From positions 5,362,001 through 5,426,000 of the forward strand of contig OU015650.1 of assembly GCA_907165275.2 (NCBI GenBank): a stretch of 64,000 bases of DNA, in the 5' to 3' direction. A program made the position numbers and the translations under genes. The notes beneath the pieces were generated by a model. That model did no database searches. It was not told the DNA's origin and saw only the letters and a list, made by a program, of their open reading frames with translations. Shown here piece after piece: positions 58,501 to 61,609 of this stretch; within the stretch, counting starts at the first letter, position 1, and each line of letters starts with the position of its first letter. Origin of the DNA: Zygaena filipendulae. Its lineage: Eukaryota > Arthropoda > Insecta > Lepidoptera > Zygaenidae.

Positions 58501-58776
58501 TGTCGTCCCCTACCAGTTTTTGTTAAAAAAATTCAATGTACAGAATCGCGAATTATACTCTTTTATTATAGTATAGATAGAAGAAGATATATCTTTTTTG
58601 TGCTTATAAAACTTCATCAACAAAATATTTGTATGCTGTCGTAAAAGCTACGAAATGTTATTACCTGTATTAACGTCCTCGTAGACCTTTGTGTAACTGT
58701 CGTAATCGTCGTCGTAAAAAGATGCCTCTGCGCCCACCAGCAGGCAGGCCAGCCCGACCATCCACCAAAACGACAT
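13533..58776 (-). CDS. LpR: Lipophorin receptor, LDLR/VLDLR family (whole gene, 16 coding exons)
   Basis: Coding exons 5'->3': 58776-58665, 52824-52702, 47538-47419, 46039-45917, 43170-42944, 40838-40571, 39916-39665, 39067-38767, 38438-38220, 35944-35800, 35390-35181, 34658-34460, 24750-24667, 20258-20140, 14896-14729, 13577-13533. These give 2715 nt and 904 residues, all in phase. The receptor binds the insect lipoprotein lipophorin at the plasma membrane of fat body, ovary and other tissues and mediates its endocytosis. Domain order: signal peptide (1-18), eight LDLa repeats (about 40-375), EGF-A and EGF-B (about 376-440), YWTD beta-propeller (about 441-700), EGF-C (about 720-765), short linker (766-812), membrane span (about 814-840), cytoplasmic tail with FDNPVY (853-858), C-terminus TPGTNDFV. 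The eight-repeat layout is that of VLDLR and of insect LpR rather than LDLR (seven). Gene length is 45 kb, almost all intron. Confidence 0.95.
14672..14728 (-). other. LpR: Alternative LpR tail by intron retention
   Basis: If intron 15 is not removed, the frame of exon 15 reads on through the donor for 18 codons ([18 protein letters not shown]) to a stop at 14674-14672. This would replace the [14 protein letters not shown] end. It is an open possibility in the sequence, with no transcript support. Confidence 0.3.
14729..14896 (-). CDS. LpR: LpR coding exon 15 (cytoplasmic tail, FDNPVY)
   Basis: [18 protein letters not shown], then FDNPVY, the NPxY signal that recruits PTB adaptors for clathrin-mediated uptake, then [18 protein letters not shown]. 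Acceptor TTTGCAG; donor GAG|GTAAGA. Phase 0-0, 56 codons. Confidence 0.96.
14897..16140. other. LpR intron 14, 3' part
   Basis: AT-rich. A + strand ORF at 15642-15905 has no coding character. No repeat boundary recognised. Confidence 0.45.
16148..16420 (+). repeat. Two concatenated fragments of the GCGGTTTCACC family
   Basis: Head-like sequences at 16154-16190 (CCCGCGGTTTC) and again at 16259-16300 (GTTTCATCCGCGTTAATTTC) suggest one copy inserted into, or recombined with, another. It ends in AACAAACAAACTCAC and ATTATTAAGGATT. LpR intron 14. Confidence 0.65.
16581..16817. mobile_element. Palindromic MITE, PIF/Harbinger-like, copy 1
   Basis: Perfect 20-bp terminal repeat CCGCCGCACTCAGAGTCGAC, with inversion continuing well inward (GATTACTTAGTTAAGT, AAACAAAACTGCCGCAATCAG). 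It is flanked by TAA on both sides (16578-16580, 16818-16820). A 3-bp TWA target duplication is typical of PIF/Harbinger. Length 237 bp, no coding capacity. LpR intron 14. Confidence 0.88.
16962..17129. repeat. Tandem duplication of about 83 bp
   Basis: Units 16962-17046 and 17047-17129 share CCCCTATTTT, GAGCGTACCAAGTACTAGA, TTTTTCAGTCTTTATTTTT and AAATAAATGAGGTCTCAGG, with a few substitutions. The same GTACCAAGTACT motif recalls the hAT-like element at 5157-5705. Confidence 0.8.
17155..17350 (-). repeat. Dispersed GCGGTTTCACC-family fragment
   Basis: + strand reads ACAAAGTCCTCCGCCGCCTT, TGTCTGTCTGTCTGTTCGCG and ends CGGGTGAAACCGCGGGGGAT. The same subfamily (ACAAAGTCCTCC start) occurs at 25618-25795 and 37090-37140. 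Confidence 0.75.
18132..18310 (+). repeat. Dispersed GCGGTTTCACC-family fragment
   Basis: AACCGAGCCCCGCGGTTTCA then CTCGCGTG..GAATTCCTGCAGGAACTCC; ends in GTCCAACCGTTTCGGAG. Confidence 0.65.
19013..19318 (-). repeat. Long copy of the GCGGTTTCACC family, copy 1
   Basis: About 300 bp. On the + strand: ACTATAATAAAAGAGTAGC, GTGATTCTGTACAATGAATA, TTCTTTTCTGTCTGTCTGTC, AGGTAGATTAAGCTTAGCCT, GAGTGAAACCGCGGGCATAG. Nearly the same element recurs at 41848-42133 and, inverted, at 58278-58580, so these three may show the full length of the subfamily. Confidence 0.8.
20140..20258 (-). CDS. LpR: LpR coding exon 14 (membrane span)
   Basis: [19 protein letters not shown] leads into the hydrophobic [20 protein letters not shown] span, which ends in exon 15. 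Acceptor ends TCAATTAAAG after a T-rich tract; donor TTG|GTAAGA. Confidence 0.93.
21448..21698. mobile_element. Palindromic MITE, PIF/Harbinger-like, copy 2
   Basis: Terminal repeat CGGCCGCACTCAGGGT pairs with CCTCCGCACTCAGGGT. TAA flanks both ends (21445-21447, 21699-21701). Interior is shared with the copy at 16581-16817 (AACGTCTCTGATTGCG, GTTTTGTTTTAAAAATCTTTACTTA). LpR intron 13. Confidence 0.85.
21772..21990. mobile_element. TIR element with GAGCGCAGCGAGGG interior
   Basis: Ends AGATTATACACCAAGGGGAT and the inverse of ATCCCTGTGGTGTATACTCT. Interior holds CCGAGCGCAGCGAGGGTGTT and GAGTGCAGTGAGGGATTCAA. A much shorter relative is at 25382-25453. Confidence 0.65.
22500..22683 (-). repeat. 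Dispersed GCGGTTTCACC-family fragment
   Basis: + strand: TTAATATTATAAATGCGAAA, GTGAGTTTGTTTGTTTGTT, CAACCGATCATCATGAAATT, GATGAAACAGCGGGGGACAG. Complete-looking inverted orientation copy. Confidence 0.75.
22690..23720. other. LpR intron 13, AT-rich stretch
   Basis: No exon or repeat boundary recognised. A 99-codon + strand ORF at 23274-23573 lies in low-complexity AT-rich sequence without coding character. Confidence 0.4.
23720..23725 (-). terminator. Poly(A) signal of the nested ORF
   Basis: Canonical AATAAA on the - strand, 15 bases after the stop codon of the 135-codon ORF and in the same orientation. Confidence 0.5.
23740..24147 (-). CDS. Unrecognised intronless small gene nested in LpR intron 13
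   Basis: An uninterrupted ORF of 135 codons, [15 protein letters not shown]... ending [12 protein letters not shown] do not recognise the product. The first 70 residues are rich in Trp ([19 protein letters not shown]) and Glu; there is no signal peptide, no Cys cluster and no obvious membrane span, though the last 25 residues are mildly hydrophobic. The same frame has an in-frame TGA about nine codons upstream of the ATG, so the start is reasonable. AATAAA lies 15 bases past the stop. A good acceptor (TGACTGATTTTCAG, near 24225) lies upstream and could belong to a 5' UTR intron. Splicing from LpR exon 13 into the acceptor-like ATCGAACAG just before the ATG would break the frame, so a plain alternative LpR 3' exon is unlikely. 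It could instead be a retrocopy. Composition is less AT-biased than the flanking intron. Confidence 0.55.
   Translation of the reverse strand: MVDKIGEGIHLLLRNISWQSWKSLFDSEEATEPIEDTTQSPFNKEAEPMLAYWENWKRHFIETKQPYSDVFKNDQLALTKIPNIPEEAAVESRYNFFNSELFAKIDPYKIAYETTIATGHTGKVLMLILKSNNIL
24667..24750 (-). CDS. LpR: LpR coding exon 13 (linker cassette)
   Basis: Acceptor AAATCTACAG, donor A|GTAAGT; 84 nt, phase 1-1, so it can be skipped without shifting frame. Encodes a polar juxtamembrane linker ([18 protein letters not shown]..), with NGS as a possible N-glycosylation site. It occupies the place of the O-linked sugar region but has few Ser/Thr. Weakest of the exon calls because it has no conserved motif. 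Confidence 0.75.
24860..25015 (-). promoter_or_regulatory. CpG-rich patch, candidate promoter in LpR intron 12
   Basis: About 150 bases with many CpGs (CCGCGG, GCGCTGCG, GAGCGCGATCCGGC) inside otherwise AT-rich intron. It lies just upstream of LpR exon 13 and 0.8 kb upstream of the nested - strand ORF. No TATA box was seen. It could equally be the remains of a mobile element. Confidence 0.25.
25382..25453. repeat. Short palindromic element
   Basis: GTATACACCCTAGATAAATGA at the left is partly mirrored by TCATTTATCTAAATTCC..GTATAC at the right, with GGAGCGCAGCGGAG in the loop. Relative of 21772-21990. Confidence 0.55.
25618..25795 (-). repeat. Dispersed GCGGTTTCACC-family fragment
   Basis: + strand: AAAACAAAGTCCTCCACCGC, CTGTTCGCGATAAATTCAAA, TGCGGTTTTCACCAATGGAC, GGTGAAACCGTGGGTGTC. 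Confidence 0.7.
26820..27060. repeat. Cluster of GTAGGTA/TACCTAC words
   Basis: Within 240 bp there are at least six runs such as TACCTACCTACTTG, AGTAGGTAGGTACCTAAC and TTAGGTAGGTACCTAC. The same words are scattered through the window and dense again at 27440-27720. Confidence 0.6.
27060..27325. mobile_element. Palindromic MITE, PIF/Harbinger-like, copy 3 (degraded left end)
   Basis: Right end GACTCTGAGTGCGGCCG followed by TAA; left end is decayed but keeps AGTCGTTTTAATGATT and TTTTAAGTAAAG. Interior shares AGAGACGTTCATTAATTAAT with the other copies. LpR intron 12. Confidence 0.7.
27725..27980. other. GC-rich island in LpR intron 12
   Basis: About 220 bp of CpG-rich sequence (GTCATCGCGCATCACGCCAC, CCGACGACGACGGC, GAGCGTGCGCAGGAGGCC). 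A 74-codon ORF crosses it, with Arg/Ser/Cys-rich product and no recognised motif. Possibly a regulatory element or a transposon remnant. Confidence 0.3.
28081..28253. mobile_element. 173-bp TIR element with CCAGG target duplication
   Basis: Ends GCCCTTATTCACTATGACCA and CCCCTTATTCACTATGACCA (inverted) differ only in the first base. CCAGG flanks both sides (28076-28080, 28254-28258). No coding capacity. LpR intron 12. Confidence 0.82.
28625..28830 (-). repeat. Dispersed GCGGTTTCACC-family fragment
   Basis: + strand: ATACTAATATTATAAAAATG, TTGTTTGTTTGTTACG, AATTCCCGCGGGAACTCCG and AACGCGGGTGAAACCGCGCG. One of the better conserved copies. Confidence 0.78.
28835..30360. other. LpR intron 12, AT-rich stretch
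   Basis: No exon, TIR pair or tandem array recognised in this 1.5 kb. Confidence 0.4.
30363..30880. mobile_element. Palindromic element carrying symmetric TGACGTCA sites
   Basis: Outer ends TTGAATAGGGTA and TACCCTATTAT are inverted. Inner arms pair GTGACGTCACTC (30539) with GAGTGACGTCAC (30707), and CCGATTTACACTGCGAGCAC with GTGCTCGCAGTGTAAGTA. Length about 515 bp. TGACGTCA is the full CRE/ATF palindrome. Confidence 0.7.
31800..32040. other. Extremely GC-rich segment inside the transposon
   Basis: About 240 bp with runs such as GGCGGGGCGGGCGGGCGGCG and GGGGGCCGGGGGGCGCGG; the most GC-rich part of the window. ORFs on both strands here are Gly/Arg/Ala/Pro-rich and composition-driven. It lies directly upstream of the transposase-like remnant and may have been its promoter. 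Confidence 0.6.
32065..32560 (+). pseudogene. Broken Tc1/mariner-superfamily-like transposase
   Basis: A start-like [18 protein letters not shown], then in another frame a helix-turn-helix-like part with TGRGQSGLP (32152-32394), then from 32403 [20 protein letters not shown] followed by [10 protein letters not shown]. The last block is the C-terminal catalytic signature (SPDL..LDFxLWG) of IS630/Tc1/mariner-type DDE transposases of insects. Stops and a frame change near 32330-32400 separate the parts, and most of the catalytic core between them is missing. Not functional as it stands. Confidence 0.7.
33711..33732. repeat. Perfect 22-bp palindrome
   Basis: ACCATATACC is followed by TAGGTATATGGT; the two halves are exact inverse complements around CCTAGG. 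Within an AT-rich part of LpR intron 12. Confidence 0.7.
33963..34084 (-). pseudogene. 3' end of a non-LTR retrotransposon reverse transcriptase ORF
   Basis: The - strand frame reads [20 protein letters not shown], then [16 protein letters not shown] and a stop at 33965-33963. This matches the C-terminal tail (GRPxTRWTDDLVKIAG..QDRSLWRxLxEAYVQQ) of RTE-type insect LINEs. Only about 40 codons remain. LpR intron 12, same strand as LpR. Confidence 0.7.
34095..34349. repeat. Dispersed repeat, copy A, next to LpR exon 12
   Basis: Shares AACAGATAGAAGGGACATCA, GAAAACCAGTGTCGCCGG, CACAGTTTTGGGAATATTGT and CCCGCCTACATGT with 47582-47866. Lies 110 bp past the exon 12 donor. Confidence 0.75.
34460..34658 (-). 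CDS. LpR: LpR coding exon 12 (last propeller strand and EGF-C)
   Basis: [20 protein letters not shown] closes the propeller; EGF-C follows with [30 protein letters not shown]. Strongly GC-rich compared with its surroundings. Donor A|GTGAGT opens the 9.7-kb intron 12. Confidence 0.95.
34803..34956. mobile_element. 154-bp palindromic MITE in LpR intron 11
   Basis: Arms GGCCTTTTGCACATTATAAG continuing AAATTTTCTTGTGTCTTA, and an inverse with few mismatches, fold almost completely. TTC on both sides (34800-34802, 34957-34959) may be the target duplication. It sits 145 bp upstream of the exon 12 acceptor. Confidence 0.82.
35181..35390 (-). CDS. LpR: LpR coding exon 11 (beta-propeller)
   Basis: [19 protein letters not shown], then [17 protein letters not shown] and a last blade ending in SRHT. 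Exactly 70 codons, phase 0-0. Donor ACA|GTACGT. Confidence 0.95.
35800..35944 (-). CDS. LpR: LpR coding exon 10 (beta-propeller)
   Basis: [20 protein letters not shown], then [16 protein letters not shown]. The next YWTD motif is split by intron 10 and completed as YW-VDAKL in exon 11. Donor TGG|GTAAGC, phase 0. Confidence 0.95.
36072..36300 (+). repeat. Single-arm relative of the 653-1097 element
   Basis: Shares GGTGACAAGCCAAATATGGA, GATCAGTGGTAGCACAAACC, ATTACGTGTATTTTTGTCTT and TTTTTGGAAGTCGGTTTTAT with the right half of 653-1097; no second arm. LpR intron 9. Confidence 0.75.
36890..37083 (-). repeat. Dispersed GCGGTTTCACC-family fragment
   Basis: + strand: CTAATATATGTATATAAATC, TTGTTTGTCCGCGATGGAC, GAATTCCCGCGGGAACTCCG, TTACCGCGGATGAAATTGCG. 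A second partial copy (ACAAAGTCCTCC type) follows at 37090-37160. Confidence 0.72.
37200..37360 (+). repeat. LINE 3'-end-like repeat
   Basis: GGCGGCGGTAATCACTTACC followed by ATCAGGTGTACCACTTGCCC and GTTTGCCCCCTATGACATA, a tail I recognise from many lepidopteran CR1/Jockey-like elements, then an A-rich end. An inverted fragment of the same end is at 42722-42775. Confidence 0.6.
38220..38438 (-). CDS. LpR: LpR coding exon 9 (beta-propeller)
   Basis: Propeller blades with [17 protein letters not shown] and [14 protein letters not shown], both signature LY-repeat motifs. Acceptor CTTCTAG; donor GG|GTACGT. Confidence 0.95.
38767..39067 (-). CDS. LpR: LpR coding exon 8 (EGF-B and first propeller blade)
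   Basis: Calcium-binding EGF-B opens with [15 protein letters not shown] and closes [10 protein letters not shown]. It is followed by the start of the six-bladed propeller: [14 protein letters not shown] and GMIFWSDV (YWTD position). Confidence 0.95.
39665..39916 (-). CDS. LpR: LpR coding exon 7 (LDLa 8 and EGF-A)
   Basis: LDLa 8 ([30 protein letters not shown]) has a divergent calcium loop (NFEDEP instead of DGSDE). EGF-A follows: [29 protein letters not shown]. Acceptor CATCCACAG, donor G|GTAAGT. Confidence 0.95.
40330..40545 (+). repeat. Dispersed GCGGTTTCACC-family fragment
   Basis: CTAGACGATCCCCTACGATT, GCATTAATTTCGGAGTTCCC, GTGGGAATTCCAGAATG, and the ending CTTTTTATAATATTATATTA. LpR intron 6, close to the exon 6 donor. 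Confidence 0.6.
40571..40838 (-). CDS. LpR: LpR coding exon 6 (end of LDLa 5, LDLa 6 and 7)
   Basis: Begins AC, supplying the last Cys of LDLa 5, then a short linker ATTPRVISP, then LDLa 6 ([27 protein letters not shown]) and LDLa 7 ([29 protein letters not shown]). The linker between repeats 5 and 6 is where vertebrate LDLR family members are also flexible. Confidence 0.95.
41260..41462 (+). repeat. Dispersed GCGGTTTCACC-family fragment
   Basis: GCTAGCTGTTCCCAGCAGTT followed by TTACCCGCGTTAGTTTCGAT; ends TCGCATTTATATATATTAAG. LpR intron 5. Confidence 0.62.
41848..42133 (-). repeat. Long copy of the GCGGTTTCACC family, copy 2
   Basis: Same order of words as 19013-19318: CGATTCTGTACATTGAATAT, TCTTTTCTGTCTGTCTGTCT, AGGTAGATTAAGCTTAGCCT, GGGTGAAACCGCGGGGCACA. 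LpR intron 5. Confidence 0.8.
42140..42943. other. LpR intron 5, remainder
   Basis: Contains an (AAT)n microsatellite of about six units at 42341-42359 and an inverted fragment of the GGTGTGCTACCGGCC-type LINE tail at 42722-42775. No exon. Confidence 0.5.
42944..43170 (-). CDS. LpR: LpR coding exon 5 (LDLa 4 and 5)
   Basis: Two LDLa repeats in one exon: [29 protein letters not shown] and [28 protein letters not shown]. The sixth Cys of LDLa 5 comes from exon 6. Donor TTG|GTAAAT, phase 0. Confidence 0.95.
43225..45916. other. LpR intron 4
   Basis: Weak fragments of the GCGGTTTCACC family at about 43230-43375 and 44010-44140. The segment 45380-45560 has a balanced base composition and an open + strand frame ([20 protein letters not shown]..), which I could not assign; it may be a remnant of a mobile element. 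The rest is AT-rich. Confidence 0.4.
45917..46039 (-). CDS. LpR: LpR coding exon 4 (LDLa 3)
   Basis: LDLa repeat [19 protein letters not shown], then [11 protein letters not shown]. Acceptor GGTCGGCAG, donor A|GTAAGA; phase 1-1. The acceptor lacks a long pyrimidine tract, so its position is slightly less sure than the others. Confidence 0.92.
46501..46999. mobile_element. 499-bp full-length palindromic (foldback) element
   Basis: Ends CCGGCAGAATTAGCGGAACA are perfectly inverted, and similarity continues through AGCAGAGTATAGAAATAAT, TACATCTTTTAAC and TTTGTGnG..AATGTTGCAAAT to the centre. Both flanks are TATA/TACA-rich, so a target duplication cannot be told. No coding capacity. LpR intron 3. 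Confidence 0.88.
47419..47538 (-). CDS. LpR: LpR coding exon 3 (LDLa 2)
   Basis: LDLa repeat [19 protein letters not shown], then [11 protein letters not shown]. Acceptor TATATGCAG, donor G|GTAAGA; phase 1-1. A dispersed repeat starts only about 45 bp upstream (47582). Confidence 0.95.
47582..47866. repeat. Dispersed repeat, copy B, next to LpR exon 3
   Basis: Second copy of the repeat at 34095-34349, starting 44 bp upstream of the exon 3 acceptor on the - strand. Confidence 0.75.
48780..49050 (+). repeat. Dispersed repeat with direct internal duplication
   Basis: AAAATCGGTTCAGTAGATCC followed by AGAGATnACC occurs twice (48798 and 48950), each followed by TACAAnnTCACAAACnCACAA; the end is CTCTTTATAATATTAGTATA. 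Partial members of the GCGGTTTCACC family. LpR intron 2. Confidence 0.65.
49950..50401. mobile_element. TIR element of about 450 bp
   Basis: TATAAGGTGTGGCAAAATTA followed by GTTGCAAATATTTA is mirrored by TATAAGGCGTGGCAAAATAA followed by GCTGCAAATATTTA at 50401. Interior includes GGCGAGCTCCTTCACAGGTT, also found near 2229. TA at both ends would fit a Tc1/mariner-like insertion. LpR intron 2. Confidence 0.75.
50405..51850. other. LpR intron 2, AT-rich stretch
   Basis: No exon or repeat boundary recognised. Confidence 0.4.
51856..52123. mobile_element. 268-bp foldback element
   Basis: TATATGTCGTGGCCACATCT at the left is mirrored by TATATGTCGTGGGCACATCT at the right (inverted), and both arms continue to GGCTACATCAnGAACT. 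LpR intron 2. Confidence 0.75.
52702..52824 (-). CDS. LpR: LpR coding exon 2 (LDLa 1)
   Basis: One LDL-receptor class A repeat: [18 protein letters not shown] then [19 protein letters not shown], with six Cys and the calcium-binding DCSDGSDE. Phase 1 on both sides, as in vertebrate LDLa exons. Confidence 0.95.
53336..53640 (+). repeat. Dispersed GCGGTTTCACC-family fragments (two heads)
   Basis: TAGCTATTCCCCGCTGTTTT at the left; a second head GTTTCACCCGCATTAATTTC at 53475; then CATCCGTTCAGTCGTTTTTG and an (AAACATCC)n minisatellite at 53588-53622. The minisatellite end recurs inverted at 63777-63825. Confidence 0.72.
54050..54340. other. GC-rich island in LpR intron 1
   Basis: About 280 bp, including CCGAGTCGGGGCACGCGCCG, CTACACAACCGACACCCCGA and CCCCGACGCTCGTGGAGGCC. 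ORFs on both strands look composition-driven. Candidate alternative promoter or regulatory element of LpR, or transposon remnant; I cannot tell. Confidence 0.3.
54860..56300. other. LpR intron 1, mixed-composition stretch
   Basis: Locally GC-richer parts at 55030-55150 and 55990-56060 without recognised motif. A GCGGTTTCACC-family fragment lies at 55530-55686 in - orientation (GGATACTTTTTATCCC, CCGCGGGGAATAGCTAG). Confidence 0.4.
56661..56700. repeat. Perfect 15-bp stem hairpin
   Basis: TGCACAGAGATAATT (56661-56675) and its exact inverse (56686-56700) around a 10-base loop. Confidence 0.85.
56716..56955. mobile_element. Short inverted-repeat element hosting a pentanucleotide array
   Basis: TCCGACATGGACCAAT (56716-56731) is mirrored by ATTGGTCCATGGTGTCCGA (56937-56955), with AATAAAACT just inside each end. 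The whole interior is the (ACAAT)n array. Confidence 0.65.
56738..56927. repeat. Pentanucleotide microsatellite (ACAAT)38
   Basis: 190 bp of uninterrupted ACAAT units (38). All reading frames through it are open, which explains long ORFs on both strands there; they are not genes. Confidence 0.97.
57015..57270 (-). mobile_element. tRNA-headed SINE
   Basis: On the - strand an A box TGGCGCAATGG (57256-57246) is followed by a B box GATTCGATTCC (57212-57202), an RNA polymerase III promoter layout. The body holds GGGATCAAGTAGATCTGTGT. It shares the body with 59055-59325. LpR intron 1. Confidence 0.72.
57841..57899 (+). repeat. PIF/Harbinger-like MITE, copy 4 (one arm only)
   Basis: CGGCCACACTCAGAGTCGTT followed by CTAATGATTACTTAATTTTA, the left arm of the family at 16581, 21448 and 27060; preceded by TTA. 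The second arm is missing. Confidence 0.7.
58278..58580 (+). repeat. Long copy of the GCGGTTTCACC family, copy 3
   Basis: CTAGCTGTGCCCCGCGGTTT, ACCCGCGCGAAAG, GGCTAAACTTAATCTACCTG, a (GACA)n run at 58437-58460 and the end TTTATTATAGTATAGATAG. Inverse orientation to 19013-19318 and 41848-42133. It ends 85 bp from LpR exon 1. Confidence 0.82.
58665..58776 (-). CDS. LpR: LpR coding exon 1 (signal peptide)
   Basis: ATG at 58776-58774 with A at -3. Encodes [18 protein letters not shown], a convincing signal peptide, then an acidic [10 protein letters not shown] stretch. Donor G|GTAATA. Intron 1 is 5.8 kb. No TATA box was recognised upstream. Confidence 0.88.
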
Positions 58777-59054
58777 TCTTTCTTCTCCGATCCGTCCCTT
58801 GGCGAATATTTTTATCAATGCAACAGATTGCTGTAGCCACCAAGTTTTTACATTAGCCTTTCTTTTCTAAAACACCAATGAGTAGGCAAGTATCAGTAAA
58901 TGCTCGTTCATGAAGACAATAAACAAGCAATTTATGTTTTTATTGCAGCAACAATTTTCACGGTTCCTGGCGTATGGCAAAATTATGATTAAGATTTTAT
59001 TGATTGTTAATGATACTTTGGTAATTATACCATTTTATTACAAAATAATAATAA

Positions 59055-59325
59055 ACAATAAAATCACACAACACAGAGATCTATTTGATCCCACAAGCTT
59101 TAATTTAGCTACCTACTAAGCTTGTATCACGGTTAAAGTGCATACAGGAGGAAAAACGCCCGCAATAAATCTTTTTCTTTCAAAAGGAAACCAGCAGTAG
59201 AATATGTCTACTATTGATTTGTGTGTGTTCATCACATAAAATTTGACTCCAGACCCCGCTGGAAATCGAACTCAGAAACTGATGATTTGTAAAAATTTGA
59301 GCACATGAGCTAACCCGTTCGTCAA
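59055..59325 (-). mobile_element. Related tRNA-headed SINE
   Basis: Shares CACAACACAGAGATCTAnTTGATCCCACA-type body words with 57015-57270; on the - strand it has AGTTCGATTTC as B box and GTTAGCTCATG as a weak A box. Lies upstream of LpR exon 1. Confidence 0.55.
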
Positions 59326-59329
59326 ATAA

Positions 59330-60840
59330 CACGACCAGAACTAAATGCGTGGCAACGCATGAAATACACATTATAATGTTATTAATCCATTAGAGTTAAG
59401 TATATCACACACAATATCACAATATGCAAATCTCGACACAATGGTGAGTGTCATCATATGCAAATAGCTTAACATACAAAGGACGATAATGAATCAAATA
59501 AGTAAATAGTAAATCAGTATACTATTGGGGCTATGTTAAATTATGGATCCGTCGGGACTAACCCAAATTAAAAGCAGGTAACTAAACGGGATAATCCTAA
59601 TAAGAACCTTTGTCTCCCGAGAAGGCCGCTTTCTGGAAGTTTTATGGGCATAATATATTAGACGGATTATATTACCTGTTCAAATTGTAAATTGAGCAAG
59701 TGCCTACTCTACTGTAGAGTGTAAATTTAACACTCCATTTATGCATAATTAGACAAGAAATTTATTTACAGTACCTATAAAAGATTACAGAGCCCATATA
59801 AATAATAGAATAGAATAAATAAACTTCCTATATTAAAATAAAGAAAAATACTTAAAAAAAATAAAATGACAGTTTGAACGAGGGTCATATTGTTCAAGCT
59901 CTCGAGTCTCGATAATATTTAAAAAAAAAAAGCGAATGACCAATGTAATCAGCATGATTTGTTGAAGCATCGGCAACAATAAAAGGGAAAGAGCCGTTGA
60001 ATTTTTGTGGTGTTATAAGGTGCTGTATTGGACAATAATTTTCACAGTGACGGTTTTTTATGTGCTCAAGAAGATACATGACATTTCGAGCTGATTTTTT
60101 CGGTTTCCTCCAAGAGCTCCGAGAAAGTTCTTGCAATCCATAGTACCATGGCTTGCAATTACAAACCGTACAACGATGCTAAATGATAACAGATATAAAT
60201 TTTTAACTTTATTACTTGAAACTTGCTGAACGCATTTTATGCGAAAGTCATAAAAAGAAGAAAGAACGAGCCGTTGAACGATCCGTAGACGCTTCAATGA
60301 CTTATGCGCTGGATTTTTAAAAAGAAATGAATTAATTAATTAAAAAGAGAAAAGATGTCTTTATTTTTATGTTTGTTTGTAACGGTTAAACTGAAAAACT
60401 ACTTGACCGATTTTAAAAATTCTTTCACTTCTAGGAAGCTTCTTTAGAGCAAAGAACTAAAGAAATAATATAGAGCACAATACTGAAATTAATTTTCAAT
60501 CAACTATACTGTACTTTCACTACAACTAACAATATTGTACTTTCTGTTCGATTTTGCTGATACGTACAAAAAATTCTTTAAAATCATTTACATTGAACTT
60601 AAGGACGTCCCAATTAAGTAGTAGGTAATCTACTTTTTCATTTGTATGGAAAGGTAGGAAGTTTATACATATTAAAGTTATCTACTTTAAAATACAAGTT
60701 TGCCTTAGTAGGTAATTATTTACTTAGCTTTAATACCCTGTTTACGAAAATCTTATGAAAAGGAAAAGTAGGTACATAAATACTTAGGTAGTCGTATCAA
60801 AAAGGAATTCCGTGAAACATGTTTAAAATATTAAAATGGT
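59330..60840. other. 5' flank of LpR, no genes seen
   Basis: AT-rich. A partial GCGGTTTCACC-family tail at 60345-60440 (TTTGTTTGTAACGGTT..). Short - strand ORFs at 59894-60297 show no family motif. Confidence 0.45.
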
Positions 60841-60844
60841 TCAT

Positions 60845-61048
60845 TTTCCAAACTGAATCCTTACTAATATTATAAATGTAAAAGTGAGTTTGTTTGTTTG
60901 TTACGCTTTCACGCCTTAACGGATCATTATGAAATTTTGTATACGTATTGTCGGGATACAGAGAAGTACATAGGGTACTTTTTAACCCGGAATTTCCGCG
61001 TGAAATCCGAAATTAACGCGGGTGAAACCGCGGGGAGCAGCTAGTATG
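60845..61048 (-). repeat. Dispersed GCGGTTTCACC-family copy
   Basis: + strand: AATCCTTACTAATATTATAA, GTGAGTTTGTTTGTTTGTTA, ACAGAGAAGTACATAGGGTA, AACGCGGGTGAAACCGCGGG. Among the least decayed copies. Confidence 0.82.
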
Positions 61049-61609
61049 TCATAAATTAAACCTGTATTGAATTAGAATTCTCAGCACTTGTTTTCCAAAT
61101 GGCTGTTGAACTCGAGTCAAATAAACGAAGTTTCCTAATGTAAACGGTAGCAGCAATAGGTACTGAATTACTGACCCTGATAATATACTGAGTAATTTTT
61201 AATTATGCTTGCAAAAAAGTATCACATCATATTTTTTTGAGGATCTGACGTTACGTAAAACGTGATAAAGACGTTCTAACGTTATAGGGAAATCTCCATT
61301 GTTTCGATTTTTTTCGATAACATTTAAAAAAAGTGAACTTTATATAGACTAAAGGGTTCTACTGTTAATATTTATAGGGTTTTTGACCTTACAAATTGTC
61401 TTTAAAGTAAGTTAAAAAGATAGTACTGGTAGAATACCATTCTGCGATAAATATATTTAATTCCTTTTTGTCAATTCTATAGTCAATAAATATATTACTT
61501 GAATGTGCTCTTATATAAGTAGGAAATTATCTATACTTAATCATGTTATTAATCTAATGCAAACAAGGTTACTTTGGTCTATCCGTAAAATTACATCTTT
61601 GGATTATAT

